A program made the position numbers and the translations under genes. The notes below the pieces were generated by a model. The model worked only from the letters and a program-made list of their open reading frames with translations, searched no databases and was not told the origin of the DNA. Below, piece by piece: positions 18,889-27,475 of a DNA stretch of 64,000 bases; position 1 is the stretch's first letter, and each line of letters starts with the position of its first letter. The DNA lies in the NCBI GenBank assembly GCA_933822405.4, contig CAKOGP040001112.1:186001-250000 (forward strand), read 5' to 3'. This DNA comes from Cylindrotheca closterium (taxonomy: Eukaryota > Bacillariophyta > Bacillariophyceae > Bacillariales > Bacillariaceae).

Positions 18889-19800
18889 ATGGATAGAATC
18901 TTATCATCAGTTGCAAGCAAGACTCGAGGTAGTGTCGGGCGAGCAGCAGCCCATAGAACATCGCCAGTGCCACCCAACCATGATTTGATTCTCTATGAGT
19001 ACGAAGCATCCCCTTGGTGCCGGATTGTTCGAGAGTACCTGACCATTTTGGATTTGAAGGCTCAGATTCGACCTTGTCCTCGCCAAACTTTGTTCATGGA
19101 GGGTGCTTACGACAAGGAGTCAAGATTTCGACCAGAAGCCATGCAATATCTGAAATCATCACACCAGACTGATGACATGACCTTTCCCATTCTTGTGGAT
19201 CGCACCAAAGCAAAGGACTCTCCGGAGGTAATTGTGGAGAGTTATGCCATATTGGAACATCTTTGGCAGCAATATGGTCAGAGCGTCGAGAAAGGTCAGA
19301 ATCGGCCGGATCAGTGGTGGAATTCACCTTCCATTCCATTTCCAATCCGATTCCTGTCGTTGGCAGGACCATCTTACTTGCGCCCATTTCCGTCCTGTGG
19401 GATACTTAAGACTCCATCAACGTGGGACAATGGTACGGAAATTACCCTCTATCAAGCAGAAGGCTGTCCAGAAAGCCGACTCGTTCGAGAAACGCTTTGT
19501 ACGCTGGAGATTCCGTACCTGAGCATTGCGGCCGGTATAAATTCATCTAACTCTTATGATCCGGTGAAAGGTCATCCGACACCCATCCTCGAGGACGGTA
19601 CCCACGTTTTCTATGGTGCTAGTGAGTGCAACAATCATTTGTGGAAAACCTACAAGGATCCAAGTGGCATGATGCCAAGGTTTTGGAACATGCTTTCGGA
19701 TGGAGAGAATTTGGGAAGAGCTGGATCTTGGGGTGTGGGTGCCTACACGGCATTTTTGAAAGGAGCAAGAGACTTTGTTCCTCAACATGCCATGAAATAA
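18889..19800 (+). CDS. Tandem GST-N (thioredoxin-fold) domain protein
   Basis: 303 residues from the ATG at 18889. Two glutathione S-transferase N-terminal domains are arranged in tandem. The first (about residues 34-125) has LILYEYEASPWCRIVREYLT, with one Cys at the position of the glutaredoxin CPxC motif, then FPILVDRTK and VIVESYAILEHLW. The second (about 183-265) has ITLYQAEGCPESRLVRETL and TPILEDGTHVFYGASECNNHLW. No GST C-terminal domain is evident. Plants and algae have similar double GST-N proteins, some in plastids; here the N-terminus is Ser/Arg-rich without a clear signal peptide. Substrate and redox partner are unknown. Confidence 0.82.
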   Translation: MDRILSSVASKTRGSVGRAAAHRTSPVPPNHDLILYEYEASPWCRIVREYLTILDLKAQIRPCPRQTLFMEGAYDKESRFRPEAMQYLKSSHQTDDMTFPILVDRTKAKDSPEVIVESYAILEHLWQQYGQSVEKGQNRPDQWWNSPSIPFPIRFLSLAGPSYLRPFPSCGILKTPSTWDNGTEITLYQAEGCPESRLVRETLCTLEIPYLSIAAGINSSNSYDPVKGHPTPILEDGTHVFYGASECNNHLWKTYKDPSGMMPRFWNMLSDGENLGRAGSWGVGAYTAFLKGARDFVPQHAMK

Positions 19801-20274
19801 TACAAGCAACCGGCTTATAATTGCTTTGTGAAGCAACCAGTGGCTCAGTTTTTTCCCACGAATTCGGCTCCCGTATTGCTTTCAGTCCACAGGAAACCGA
19901 GGGGCAGGCGCTAGTGATACTTTGGATATTGCCCCCTGCTGTTGTGCTCAACACCAAATCGCCCATGCACCACCTAGATAAAAACTAGCTATATCATAAT
20001 GGAGGCCAATTGAATGCAAGGAAAAAATAACGGCTTCGCGCTTTAATAAGACTTCAAGGCTTTTGGCAAGGAAGTTCGGTTTATCTCGTTTACAAAAAAA
20101 GGTAATAATTGACGGAAAGCCACCCATTGCAATGTGATTGCATTTCCAAGTTCCTCTATCACTTAAAGCTTAGCATTCACGTCATGTGCATATACATAGT
20201 TGATGTCTGGCCGAATGGCATGTTTTAACAATCATTTTATTTTCTAGATTATCGAGGATCTATTTTGTATCAAA
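19801..20274. other. Intergenic between convergent genes (474 bp)
   Basis: No gene seen. The segment just before 20275 (attatcgagg...tatcaaatcagac) is conserved in the 3' flanks of the other array members. Confidence 0.45.
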
Positions 20275-20973
20275 TCAGACATCTTCGTGGAATACGCCGA
20301 TAGCTGCCATTCCACCTTCCACTGTAGATCTTCGTTTGGCGCGACGATCATGCAGCCTACTGAATTCTTGCAACTGTTGGAGCCATCGGATGAAAAAGAG
20401 TGCACCCGCAAACAAGCTGACCGGTTTCCAAAACCACAAAGACAGTGCAGTCCGCAGTCCAATGGCCTCAGAGAATCCCCACACCGCACCAGAACCTCCC
20501 ATCACTTCCAATACAAATTTAGGACAAAATGTGTGTAGGAAGACTTCTGTCTTGCTCTTTTGCAGTTGTGTATTATTTGCAGGCGATAAGTGTTGTAGAT
20601 TCAGATAATCTAGTGCCAAACGAACCTTCAGGTCGTCATCATCCAGTTCGTCAGTGTGTCGTAAAGAAGCTGACACAGAAGAGTCCACAGAATGATCGTC
20701 GAGCGATGGCATTGTCAGCGGTGTATTTTCGCGTTGATATTCTTTGACTCTCGACGAAAAACTCTTGACAGGGGTAGCCCACAAGGAAGGAACAAAGTAT
20801 GTATTCGTGCCTACTAGCTGCTTTGGCTTCACTGGATGAGGATAGAGTGGAAACGAGATCTCGCTTTGATCATCTTCCAAACTGGAGCTGAATGAAAGGT
20901 TCTTGTCGGTTGAAACTGTTAGTGGAAAAGACTCCCCCACATCGGGAGAGCCATATTGATACGCTGATGGCAT
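20275..20973 (-). CDS. Tandem-array family member A, membrane protein of unknown function
   Basis: 232 residues from the Met at 20973, chosen because MPSAYQYGSPDVGES aligns with the N-termini of copies B and C. The N-terminal 130 residues are Ser/Asp-rich and variable. The C-terminal 100 are strongly conserved among the copies: LDYLNLQHLSP, PKFVLEVMGGSGAVWGFSEAIGLRT, a hydrophobic helix WFWKPVSLFAGALFFIRW, then QEFSRLHDRRAKRRSTVEG. One or two membrane-associated helices are likely, with a basic C-terminal tail. I do not recognise the family. Copies B and C lie downstream in the same orientation. Confidence 0.75.
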   Translation of the reverse strand: MPSAYQYGSPDVGESFPLTVSTDKNLSFSSSLEDDQSEISFPLYPHPVKPKQLVGTNTYFVPSLWATPVKSFSSRVKEYQRENTPLTMPSLDDHSVDSSVSASLRHTDELDDDDLKVRLALDYLNLQHLSPANNTQLQKSKTEVFLHTFCPKFVLEVMGGSGAVWGFSEAIGLRTALSLWFWKPVSLFAGALFFIRWLQQLQEFSRLHDRRAKRRSTVEGGMAAIGVFHEDV

Positions 20974-21324
20974 CGTTGAATGCGCTTCGCAGCAGCTTCG
21001 TCTTCTTGCTGATAACTTCCGATACTTCCGAGTTGTTGCGTTGCTTGTTGAGCACAGCGGAACCACGAGTATGCACTATCAGCAATATTGTCTCAAGTGA
21101 ATATTGTTGTACTGGCGTGCAAGTGATACCTGAAGCTTGTATGTGTTTGAATTCTCAATAATTTTTGTATTATTCAGTGTTTCATCGCTGGAAGCTGGTT
21201 CGGGATTCTTGGAACGGAAAATATGATCTGAGTTGATGGACTGGCGCGGCGCCAGCCGATCGGAAGTGTCAATTTCGAATTTTGATGGCCGCAAAAAGCA
21301 GCGGTAGATTCAAGGACATCCATC

Positions 21325-21332
21325 TACCGGTA
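21325..21332. promoter_or_regulatory. TACCGGTA palindrome
   Basis: Exact copy of the recurring palindrome, 352 bp upstream of the start of array member A. Confidence 0.25.
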
Positions 21333-21360
21333 CCCTGGTACCGGCATTACCGTTACTTCG

Positions 21361-22110
21361 TTCTTCTGTTGCTTCTCCTTTGGAATCTTCGGGGTCGTCG
21401 CTAACTATGACAGGCATTGCTTCTGGATCATCCGCGGATCTGATCTCTTGCTCTTGCTTGGTCGTGACCTCGTAACGAAATTGATTTTGGGTATTGACTC
21501 ATTTGGGTGCTCAAACCTTACATTTCCCGAAAGTGGCACTGACCACACGGTGGACCACAGCCATCAATGGAATTCCTTTGCCTTCGTTGGTCCAATCTGC
21601 CACTGAAAATGTTTGGCGCCAAATCTAAACGACTGAGACGCAACCGAATATCTTTGTCCCTCATTCAAGGTCGACCATTTTCAAAAATCACGATGCTGTA
21701 ATCGGCAATTAGCCCATTTTGATATTGTATGTAGGCCTAATCTTGAGGCAATCCATTCGGACGATCAAAGGGAGAAGCAGCAGCATGCGCTGCTTCCACT
21801 ATCCGTGGGCCGCCCTTGGTCAGCCATGGTGGATCCAACGAAAGAGTGGGAACAGACGAAGCTCCTGGGACTGGATTCGAAGGAGCGTCTTGCCTCATCA
21901 CAAGGAAGGACTTTATCTTTTAGATTGAGTTTTGAAGTGGTAGCCATTTCTTTGCTACCGGTATTGTGAAAAAGTCAAGCAGACTTTCTCCATTGACTGT
22001 GGATACTATCAACGAAATATGGTGGTGGATGAAGGAACTTGTTGGCATGGCGCACTTCTAATGTGCTGCTGGAAAGTGGTTTTCTGATTGTAGGAGTTTT
22101 GCTAAGAATT
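21361..22110 (-). pseudogene. Decayed copy of the mitochondrial RRM-like gene (16254-17387)
   Basis: The minus strand can be followed along most of the parent gene in order. It matches the acidic C-terminal tail, ttgattttgggtattga, aacgactgagacgcaaccgaat, the tract gatcaaagggagaagcagcagcatgcgctgcttccactatcc, and the segment encoding KLNLKDKVLPC near 21900-21935, where the parent reads KLNLKDEVLPC. It contains many deletions and frameshifts and cannot be translated. It sits between array members A and B. Confidence 0.82.
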
Positions 22111-22509
22111 CTGGTCTTCAGTCTGCTGCTTTGCGTCAAGAGGAAACGACAAAGCCAACGTTTGACAAGCTTGAAGCATTATCTCCTGCTATCAACAGAC
22201 ACTGCATCGATAATCTTTCAGGCCACTCCAGCGTGGAAAATAAAGAGCACGACTTTCTGCAAAATGATTGTTGTTGAACAAGTCCTTCATAGATTCATGT
22301 TGTCAAGGTAACCAGTGTTCTTAGAAAGTCCCTCTTCACAATGTGATGGTATTTCCGAGTTCTTGAGTATTTATAAAAACTGGTATGGTTATCCAAAATG
22401 ATTTAGTGTACTGTGCATATAACTAACATCTGGAAACATTGGTAGGATCCTCCTTTTGTAGATATGATAGATTCTGGATTATCGAGGACTGATAGTGTAA
22501 TATATCAAA

Positions 22510-23196
22510 TCAAACATTTTCTTGCCACAGGAGGTGTGCTGTTTCACCTTCCACAGTGGATCTTCGTTTGTGTCGAAGATCATACAGCCTACTAAACTCT
22601 TTCACTTGTCGATACCAACGGATGAAAAAGAGAGAACCTGCAAACAAGGTGACAGGTCTCCAAAACCATGCATTCATGGAAGTTCGCAATCCAATAGCCT
22701 CCGAGAATCCCCATACCGCACCTGCTCCTCCCATGACTTCCAATACCAATTTCGGAATAAAGGTTTCCAGGACGACTTCGATTTTATGCTTTTCCAGTTG
22801 TATATTCGTAGGCGACAAGTGTTGCAGATTCAGATAATTGACGGAGAAACGAACATGGTCGGCATTCAGTTGGTCCGTGTGCCGTGGAGAAGGAGATGGC
22901 AACACAGAAGATTCCAACGATTCATCGTCGAGTGACGCTGTTGTGATCGGTGTATTTTGAGACGCTTCCACTCTCGAAGAAGCGCTCTTGGTGGGCGTGA
23001 CCAAGATGTAAGGAACACAGGTTTCTGTACCCATTCTTTGCGTTGCTTGCACCTGATGATGCAGTGGAAGCGTGGTTTCGCCTCGGTCTTCTACTCTAGC
23101 GCTTGATGATGAGCTGCTCGTTTCGTCGGGTGTGACAGGTTGAGGTTTTGACTCGTGCATGTCGGGAGCGCCATATTGATAGTCGAGTATTCTCAT
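22510..23196 (-). CDS. Tandem-array family member B, membrane protein of unknown function
   Basis: 228 residues. It begins MRILDYQYGAPDMHES. The N-terminal half is variable and rich in Ser/Thr/Pro; the C-terminal half is conserved (VNYLNLQHLSP, PKLVLEVMGGAGAVWGFSEAIGLRT, WFWRPVTLFAGSLFFIRWYRQ, EFSRLYDLRHKRRSTVEGETAHLLW). It is closer to C than to A at both ends. Upstream flank similarity with C shows that promoter DNA was duplicated too. Function unknown. Confidence 0.78.
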   Translation of the reverse strand: MRILDYQYGAPDMHESKPQPVTPDETSSSSSSARVEDRGETTLPLHHQVQATQRMGTETCVPYILVTPTKSASSRVEASQNTPITTASLDDESLESSVLPSPSPRHTDQLNADHVRFSVNYLNLQHLSPTNIQLEKHKIEVVLETFIPKLVLEVMGGAGAVWGFSEAIGLRTSMNAWFWRPVTLFAGSLFFIRWYRQVKEFSRLYDLRHKRRSTVEGETAHLLWQENV

Positions 23197-23561
23197 AGTT
23201 GACCTTCTGTTTGGTATCGCCTGGTTGATGATGATGGTGATGGTTATGAAAAATACTTGCGATTCCTTGCTTCCCTGGCTGAAAGTGCAGTATTAGCAGT
23301 ATTAGCAGTGTTAACAGTAAAGTATTATGACGCTTGTCAAGTAAGTGAAGTGGGACTTCAAATCTGTCTGTGGCGGTGGCGCCTGCTTCTTATCTGAATG
23401 TGGGTGACCTATTTGTCAATTTGTATCAATTGGATTTTTCTGCGCTCAGTTCTTCCGTTGGACGTATCTTGGAACAGCCAGCAACCAATGGACGGACAAA
23501 AAGATGCTGGCTTGCGCTGCACGGTGTCAAATTTTCAATAGTTGACAAACTCGACCTCATA

Positions 23562-23569
23562 TGACGTCA
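23562..23569. promoter_or_regulatory. TGACGTCA (CRE-type) palindrome
   Basis: TGACGTCA forms the core of a 14-bp perfect palindrome (23559-23572), 366 bp upstream of array member B. CRE-type sites are bound by bZIP factors; TGACGT elements mediate CO2/cAMP responses of some diatom genes. Confidence 0.3.
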
Positions 23570-23592
23570 TATATTTGGTCGCATTTGGAATC

Positions 23593-23600
23593 TACCGGTA
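23593..23600. promoter_or_regulatory. TACCGGTA palindrome
   Basis: Exact copy of the recurring palindrome, in the gap between array members B and C next to the first gene fragment. Confidence 0.25.
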
Positions 23601-23615
23601 TTTGAAAAAAGGGAA

Positions 23616-23675
23616 ATGACATCAGACTGTCTTACCACAAAGAGTGTGCCGTTTCATCTCTACAGTGGATCTTCG
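23616..23675 (-). pseudogene. Truncated 3' fragment of an array family member (fragment 1)
   Basis: On the minus strand it matches the last codons and stop region of B and C (…cactgt…gaaacggcacactc…gtctgat…), ending abruptly after about 60 bp. Confidence 0.65.
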
Positions 23676-23700
23676 GGCCAGAGGATCTATTGGACAGTAA

Positions 23701-23811
23701 AATATCAAATTAGACTTTATCTTGCCACAAGAGGGGTGCCTTTTCCCACCTTCCACAGTGGATCTCCGTGTAGCTGGACAAAGATCATGGAGCCTACTCC
23801 TAAATTGTTGC
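23701..23811 (-). pseudogene. Truncated 3' fragment of an array family member (fragment 2)
   Basis: This 110-bp segment matches the 3' end of member C, from the stop region (aaattagactttatcttgcc) through the part encoding the RRSTVEG region. It has substitutions and small indels. No upstream coding region is attached. Confidence 0.72.
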
Positions 23812-23893
23812 TATTTGCTTGCAATTGCAACACATTTCTAGATTATGAAGGACCGAAGAACTATTGGGTAGTCGTAGCTATGATAGAATGAAA

Positions 23894-24628
23894 TCAGACA
23901 TTATCTTGCCACAAGAGGTGTGCCGTTTCACCTTCCACAGCAGATCTCCGTCTAGCTCGACGAAGATCATAGAGCCTACTAAATTCTTGCAGTTGTTGGT
24001 ACCATCGTATGAAAAAGAGGCCGCCTGCAATAAAGGTGACGGGTCTCCAAAACCATACCGTCGCGGAGGTCCGCAACCCAATGGCCTCAGTGAATCCCCA
24101 CACCGCACCAGCTCCTCCCATGACTTCCAATACAAGTTTCGGAGTAAATGTTTGAAGGATGACTTCGGCTTTGCTCTTTTGCAGTTGTGTATCTGGAGGC
24201 AACAAATGTGGTTGCAGATTTAAAAAATTGATTGCCAAACGAACTTCGTGGTCATTATCATTCAATTGATCCGTCGTGTACCGTGAAGTAGGAGGCAACA
24301 CATAAGAAGAGTCGTCCAAATAGTCGTCATCGTCGAGTGATGCTGTTGTGGAAGGTGTAGTTTGATATGTTTCCACTCTGGACGCAACACTTTTGATGGG
24401 GGTAGTAGTAGTAGTCGTCCATGATACCGGCACAGAAGGATCAAAGGTATGCGCGCCTAATCTTTGCGTTGGTTTCGCCTCATGGTGGTGATGAAGTGGA
24501 AGTGTAATGTCGCCACGGTCTTCTTCCACTGTAGAGCTTGATGCACTCCTGCTTTCCTCGGGTGTGGCAGTATGTTTCGTTGACTCCCGCATGTCGGGAG
24601 CGCCATATGCATACTCTATGATTCGCAT
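23894..24628 (-). CDS. Tandem-array family member C, membrane protein of unknown function
   Basis: 244 residues. It begins MRIIEYAYGAPDMRES. It has the same architecture as A and B: a variable hydrophilic N-terminus with His- and Thr-runs, then INFLNLQPHLLPPDTQLQKS, KLVLEVMGGAGAVWGFTEAI, WFWRPVTFIAGGLFFIRW and a basic tail RRARRRSAVEGETAHLLW. The cluster is head-to-tail on the minus strand, so C is the most upstream copy. Family not recognised. Confidence 0.78.
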   Translation of the reverse strand: MRIIEYAYGAPDMRESTKHTATPEESRSASSSTVEEDRGDITLPLHHHHEAKPTQRLGAHTFDPSVPVSWTTTTTTPIKSVASRVETYQTTPSTTASLDDDDYLDDSSYVLPPTSRYTTDQLNDNDHEVRLAINFLNLQPHLLPPDTQLQKSKAEVILQTFTPKLVLEVMGGAGAVWGFTEAIGLRTSATVWFWRPVTFIAGGLFFIRWYQQLQEFSRLYDLRRARRRSAVEGETAHLLWQDNV

Positions 24629-25479
24629 GATATGATACTGTCAATATCAATATACTTCCAAGCGGTGATTGGACCGGTGCCTGAAAACTTTTTATATATT
24701 ATGAGAGATGGCGATATCGTATCTTTCTGTTTAGCTTTGATGGTTGGGCGGGACTTGCATGTGTTGAATTATTTTTGCAAATCTCTGTATAGTCCGCTCA
24801 ATTCCGTCCGTTGGAGTGTCTTGCAACAGAAAAATGGAGCCCAAACCACCTTTCAAATTTCCGTTCATCGCGCACCTCCCAACCAAAAGATCCGTTCTTT
24901 CTCGTCCTGTCACTCCGTAGTGTGAGACTCTGATGCGATGTGTGTGACGTGTGCTTGTTGTAAAGGAGAAGTTGTTCTTTGTGTTCTACGATGGTCGCGT
25001 CTTAACGAGGGGATAATAAAGAGGTATGTGAGGAGGGGGAGGGAGGTGAGCACCAAAATTTGTTGACGTCACTCTTACGTCACTCGCGTTCTTCAAAAAC
25101 AGATCATAATAAAGATCTCTTCCACGTTGAACCACGTGTTTTCAGCTAAAAAAGTCCCAACAGTTACACGTTGAACTACATTTTGATTAATTTGACTATT
25201 GATTTTGACACTTTTTATAATAATTCCAGATTCCGTCTAGGTTGAAGTTCCGTCTGAATGTACTACGCTACATACGAGGAGAAGAAGAAGGCTTCCTCTT
25301 GAGTTGATATTCGCCAAGGGTAAAAAGATACGGCAAATTCCTTACCAAGTTGATGTAGGATCGTACATCAACGGTGTGAAAGAAGCTTTCAGATCCACAT
25401 CCACACCCACACCCACACATCTCTCATATTTTCTTGGATCGATCTTCTCCTTTTCATCTCATCAAACAACTAATACACA
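24629..25479. other. Intergenic, divergent promoters of array member C and chlP (851 bp)
   Basis: No gene seen. The first 250 bp share blocks with the upstream flank of B (tccgttgga, tcttgcaacag/tcttggaacag). Two ACGTCA sites lie at 25064-25082. The last 80 bp are a pyrimidine/CCACA-rich leader. Confidence 0.5.
25064..25082. promoter_or_regulatory. CRE-type element pair in the chlP upstream region
   Basis: TGACGTCA (25064-25071) is followed by ACGTCA (25077-25082), about 400 bp before the chlP ATG. TGACGT-type CO2/cAMP-responsive elements are known from diatom promoters and bind bZIP proteins; activity here is not shown. Confidence 0.4.
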
Positions 25480-26996
25480 ATGAAGTTCACCCTTGTAACA
25501 GTTGCAGGCTTCGCCACCGTTGCCAATGCTTTCTCCAACTCGGCCTTCATGGGAAAGACTTCCATCACCCAGGCTGCCAAGTCCACTTCTCAATTGGACA
25601 TGAAGTACAAGGTCGCTGTCGTTGGTGGAGGACCATCGGGAGCCTGCGCTGCTGAGATCTTTGCCCAAGAAAAGGGAATCGAAACTGTCATGTTCGAGCG
25701 AAAGCTTGACAACGCCAAGCCATGCGGAGGAGCCATTCCTCTTTGTATGGTTGGTGAATTCAAGATTCCTGAGACTGTCGTTGACCGTAAGGTAAGAATC
25801 CATAACAGCATTTGATTTTAAACGAATCAATGACGACAGATCTTTTTAAAAGCAACTCAACTCACCAAATCTCCTCATTCTCCTCACTACTACCAAACAA
25901 ACAGGTTCGCAGAATGAATCTCGTCTCCCCCAACGGTGTCGAAGTCGACATTGGTTCCACTTTGCAAGCCGACGAATACATTGGTATGTGCCGTCGTGAA
26001 ATTATGGACAAGTACCTTCGTGACCGTGCCATCGAATACGGAGCCGAGTGCATCCAAGCACTTGTCACCAACATTGATGTCCCAGCCGACCACAAGACCA
26101 ACGACAAGTCCCGATACACCATCAGCTACTCTGAATTTAAGGAGGGATCTGCCGCCGGTGTTCCAGGATCCATGGAAGTTGATTTGATCATTGGTGCTGA
26201 TGGAGCCAACTCCCGTGTCGCCAAGGCTATGGATGCTGGACAATACAACTTCGCCATTGCCTTCCAAGAGCGAATCAAGATCTCTGACGAGAAGATGGCA
26301 TTCTACGAAGAAATGGCTGAGATGTACGTCGGTGACGATGTCTCACCTGATTTCTACGGATGGGTCTTCCCCAAGTACGACCACGTCGGTGTTGGAACCG
26401 GTACCGTTGTCAACCGTCCTGCCATTAAGCAATACCAAAAAGCCATCCGTGACCGCGCCGGAGACAAGATTGCCGGAGGAAAGATCATCAAGGTCGAGGC
26501 CCACCCCATCCCAGAACACTACCGCCCTCGCCGCATCCAAGGACGCATGTGCCTTGTCGGTGATGCCGCCGGATACGTCACCAAGTGCTCCGGAGAAGGT
26601 ATCTACTTTGCCGCCAAGTCTGGACGCATGGCTGCTGAAGAAATTGTCAAGCTCATGGAAGGTGGAACCAGACTTCCAACCCAAGAAGATATGGAAAAGA
26701 CCTACCTTGCCAAGTACGACAAGGCATACGGACCTACCTACGCTGTCTTGGACATCTTGCAAAAGGTCTTTTACTCCAACAATGGAGCTCGCGAGGCTTT
26801 TGTCGAACTCTGTAACTCCAAGTACGTCCAACAAGTCACCTTCGACTCTTACCTATACAAGAGAGTCCAAGGAAACAACCCTCTTGATGACTTGAAGCTT
26901 CTTGGTGAGACCATCGGATGCTTGATCAAGGGATACGCTAACGCCAAGCCCGATGCCGTCTTCTCCAACCCTGTTGAGTCCCAAAAGAGATTGTAA
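25480..26996 (+). CDS. chlP: Geranylgeranyl reductase (geranylgeranyl diphosphate/chlorophyll reductase), plastid
   Basis: Exons 25480-25791 and 25905-26996 (intron GTAAGA...ACAG, 113 bp, phase 0), 467 residues. The enzyme reduces geranylgeranyl groups to phytyl with NADPH, supplying chlorophyll and tocopherol side chains. The N-terminus (MKFTLVTVAGFATVANAFSN) is a signal peptide with the diatom A-x-A-F cleavage motif, so it is plastid imported. The FAD-binding motif KVAVVGGGPSGACAAE is at about residue 42. It is followed by KPCGGAIPLCMV, a geranylgeranyl-reductase hallmark, and later VGDAAGYVTKCSGEGIYFAA. Length fits the family. Codons are markedly biased to C-ending synonyms compared with neighbours, as expected for a highly expressed gene. 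Confidence 0.97.
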
Positions 26997-27314
26997 ATTA
27001 TTACATTCTCTATTCGCATCAAACCTGCGCATCATTAGCATCAACAATATTCTGTAAACTATAATTTTTTGAAGTATCAAACGCTACAATATTACAGTGC
27101 AAGCTTTGTCAAAAATACTAAGACAAGTGACAAGAATACTGATAATACAGCAGGCTTGAGATAAGCAATGACGTGAATAGAACGGCACGAGTGTTTAATC
27201 GTTACCATTCCTGATAAGAACAATTGAACCGTTCTCGGCGCTGAATTCTTTCGATTCTTCGTATCACTGTGATGGAGCGTCGATGAGATCCCACCAACTC
27301 TTTCTTGTGCTGGA

Positions 27315-27332
27315 CCAGGTACGAATACCTGG
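27315..27332. promoter_or_regulatory. Inverted repeat CCAGGTA-cgaa-TACCTGG
   Basis: Seven-base perfect arms with a four-base spacer, 144 bp before the EXS-family start codon. Confidence 0.35.
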
Positions 27333-27349
27333 TATTTTAAATACGTGCC

Positions 27350-27367
27350 TTGGTACACGTGTACCAA
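27350..27367. promoter_or_regulatory. 18-bp perfect palindrome with a CACGTG (G-box) core
   Basis: TTGGTACACGTGTACCAA is its own reverse complement and centres on CACGTG, the site of bHLH and some bZIP factors. It ends 108 bp before the EXS-family start. Confidence 0.45.
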
Positions 27368-27445
27368 CACTACATTTAGAATGCTTTCGGAGACAATTGG
27401 AATGACTTGTTTGACTAAAAATGCCAAAAACCGCAATAACCTCAC

Positions 27446-27453
27446 TACCGGTA
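27446..27453. promoter_or_regulatory. TACCGGTA palindrome
   Basis: Exact copy of the recurring palindrome, 23 bp before the EXS-family start codon, so probably at or near the transcription start. Confidence 0.35.
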
Positions 27454-27475
27454 CGAACTATTACTTGACGTAGCA

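Larger units (their letters stand above)
26997..27475. other. Intergenic, EXS-gene promoter region (479 bp)
   Basis: No gene. It contains two inverted repeats (27315-27332 and 27350-27367) and TACCGGTA at 27446-27453, all within 165 bp of the EXS start. Confidence 0.5.
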
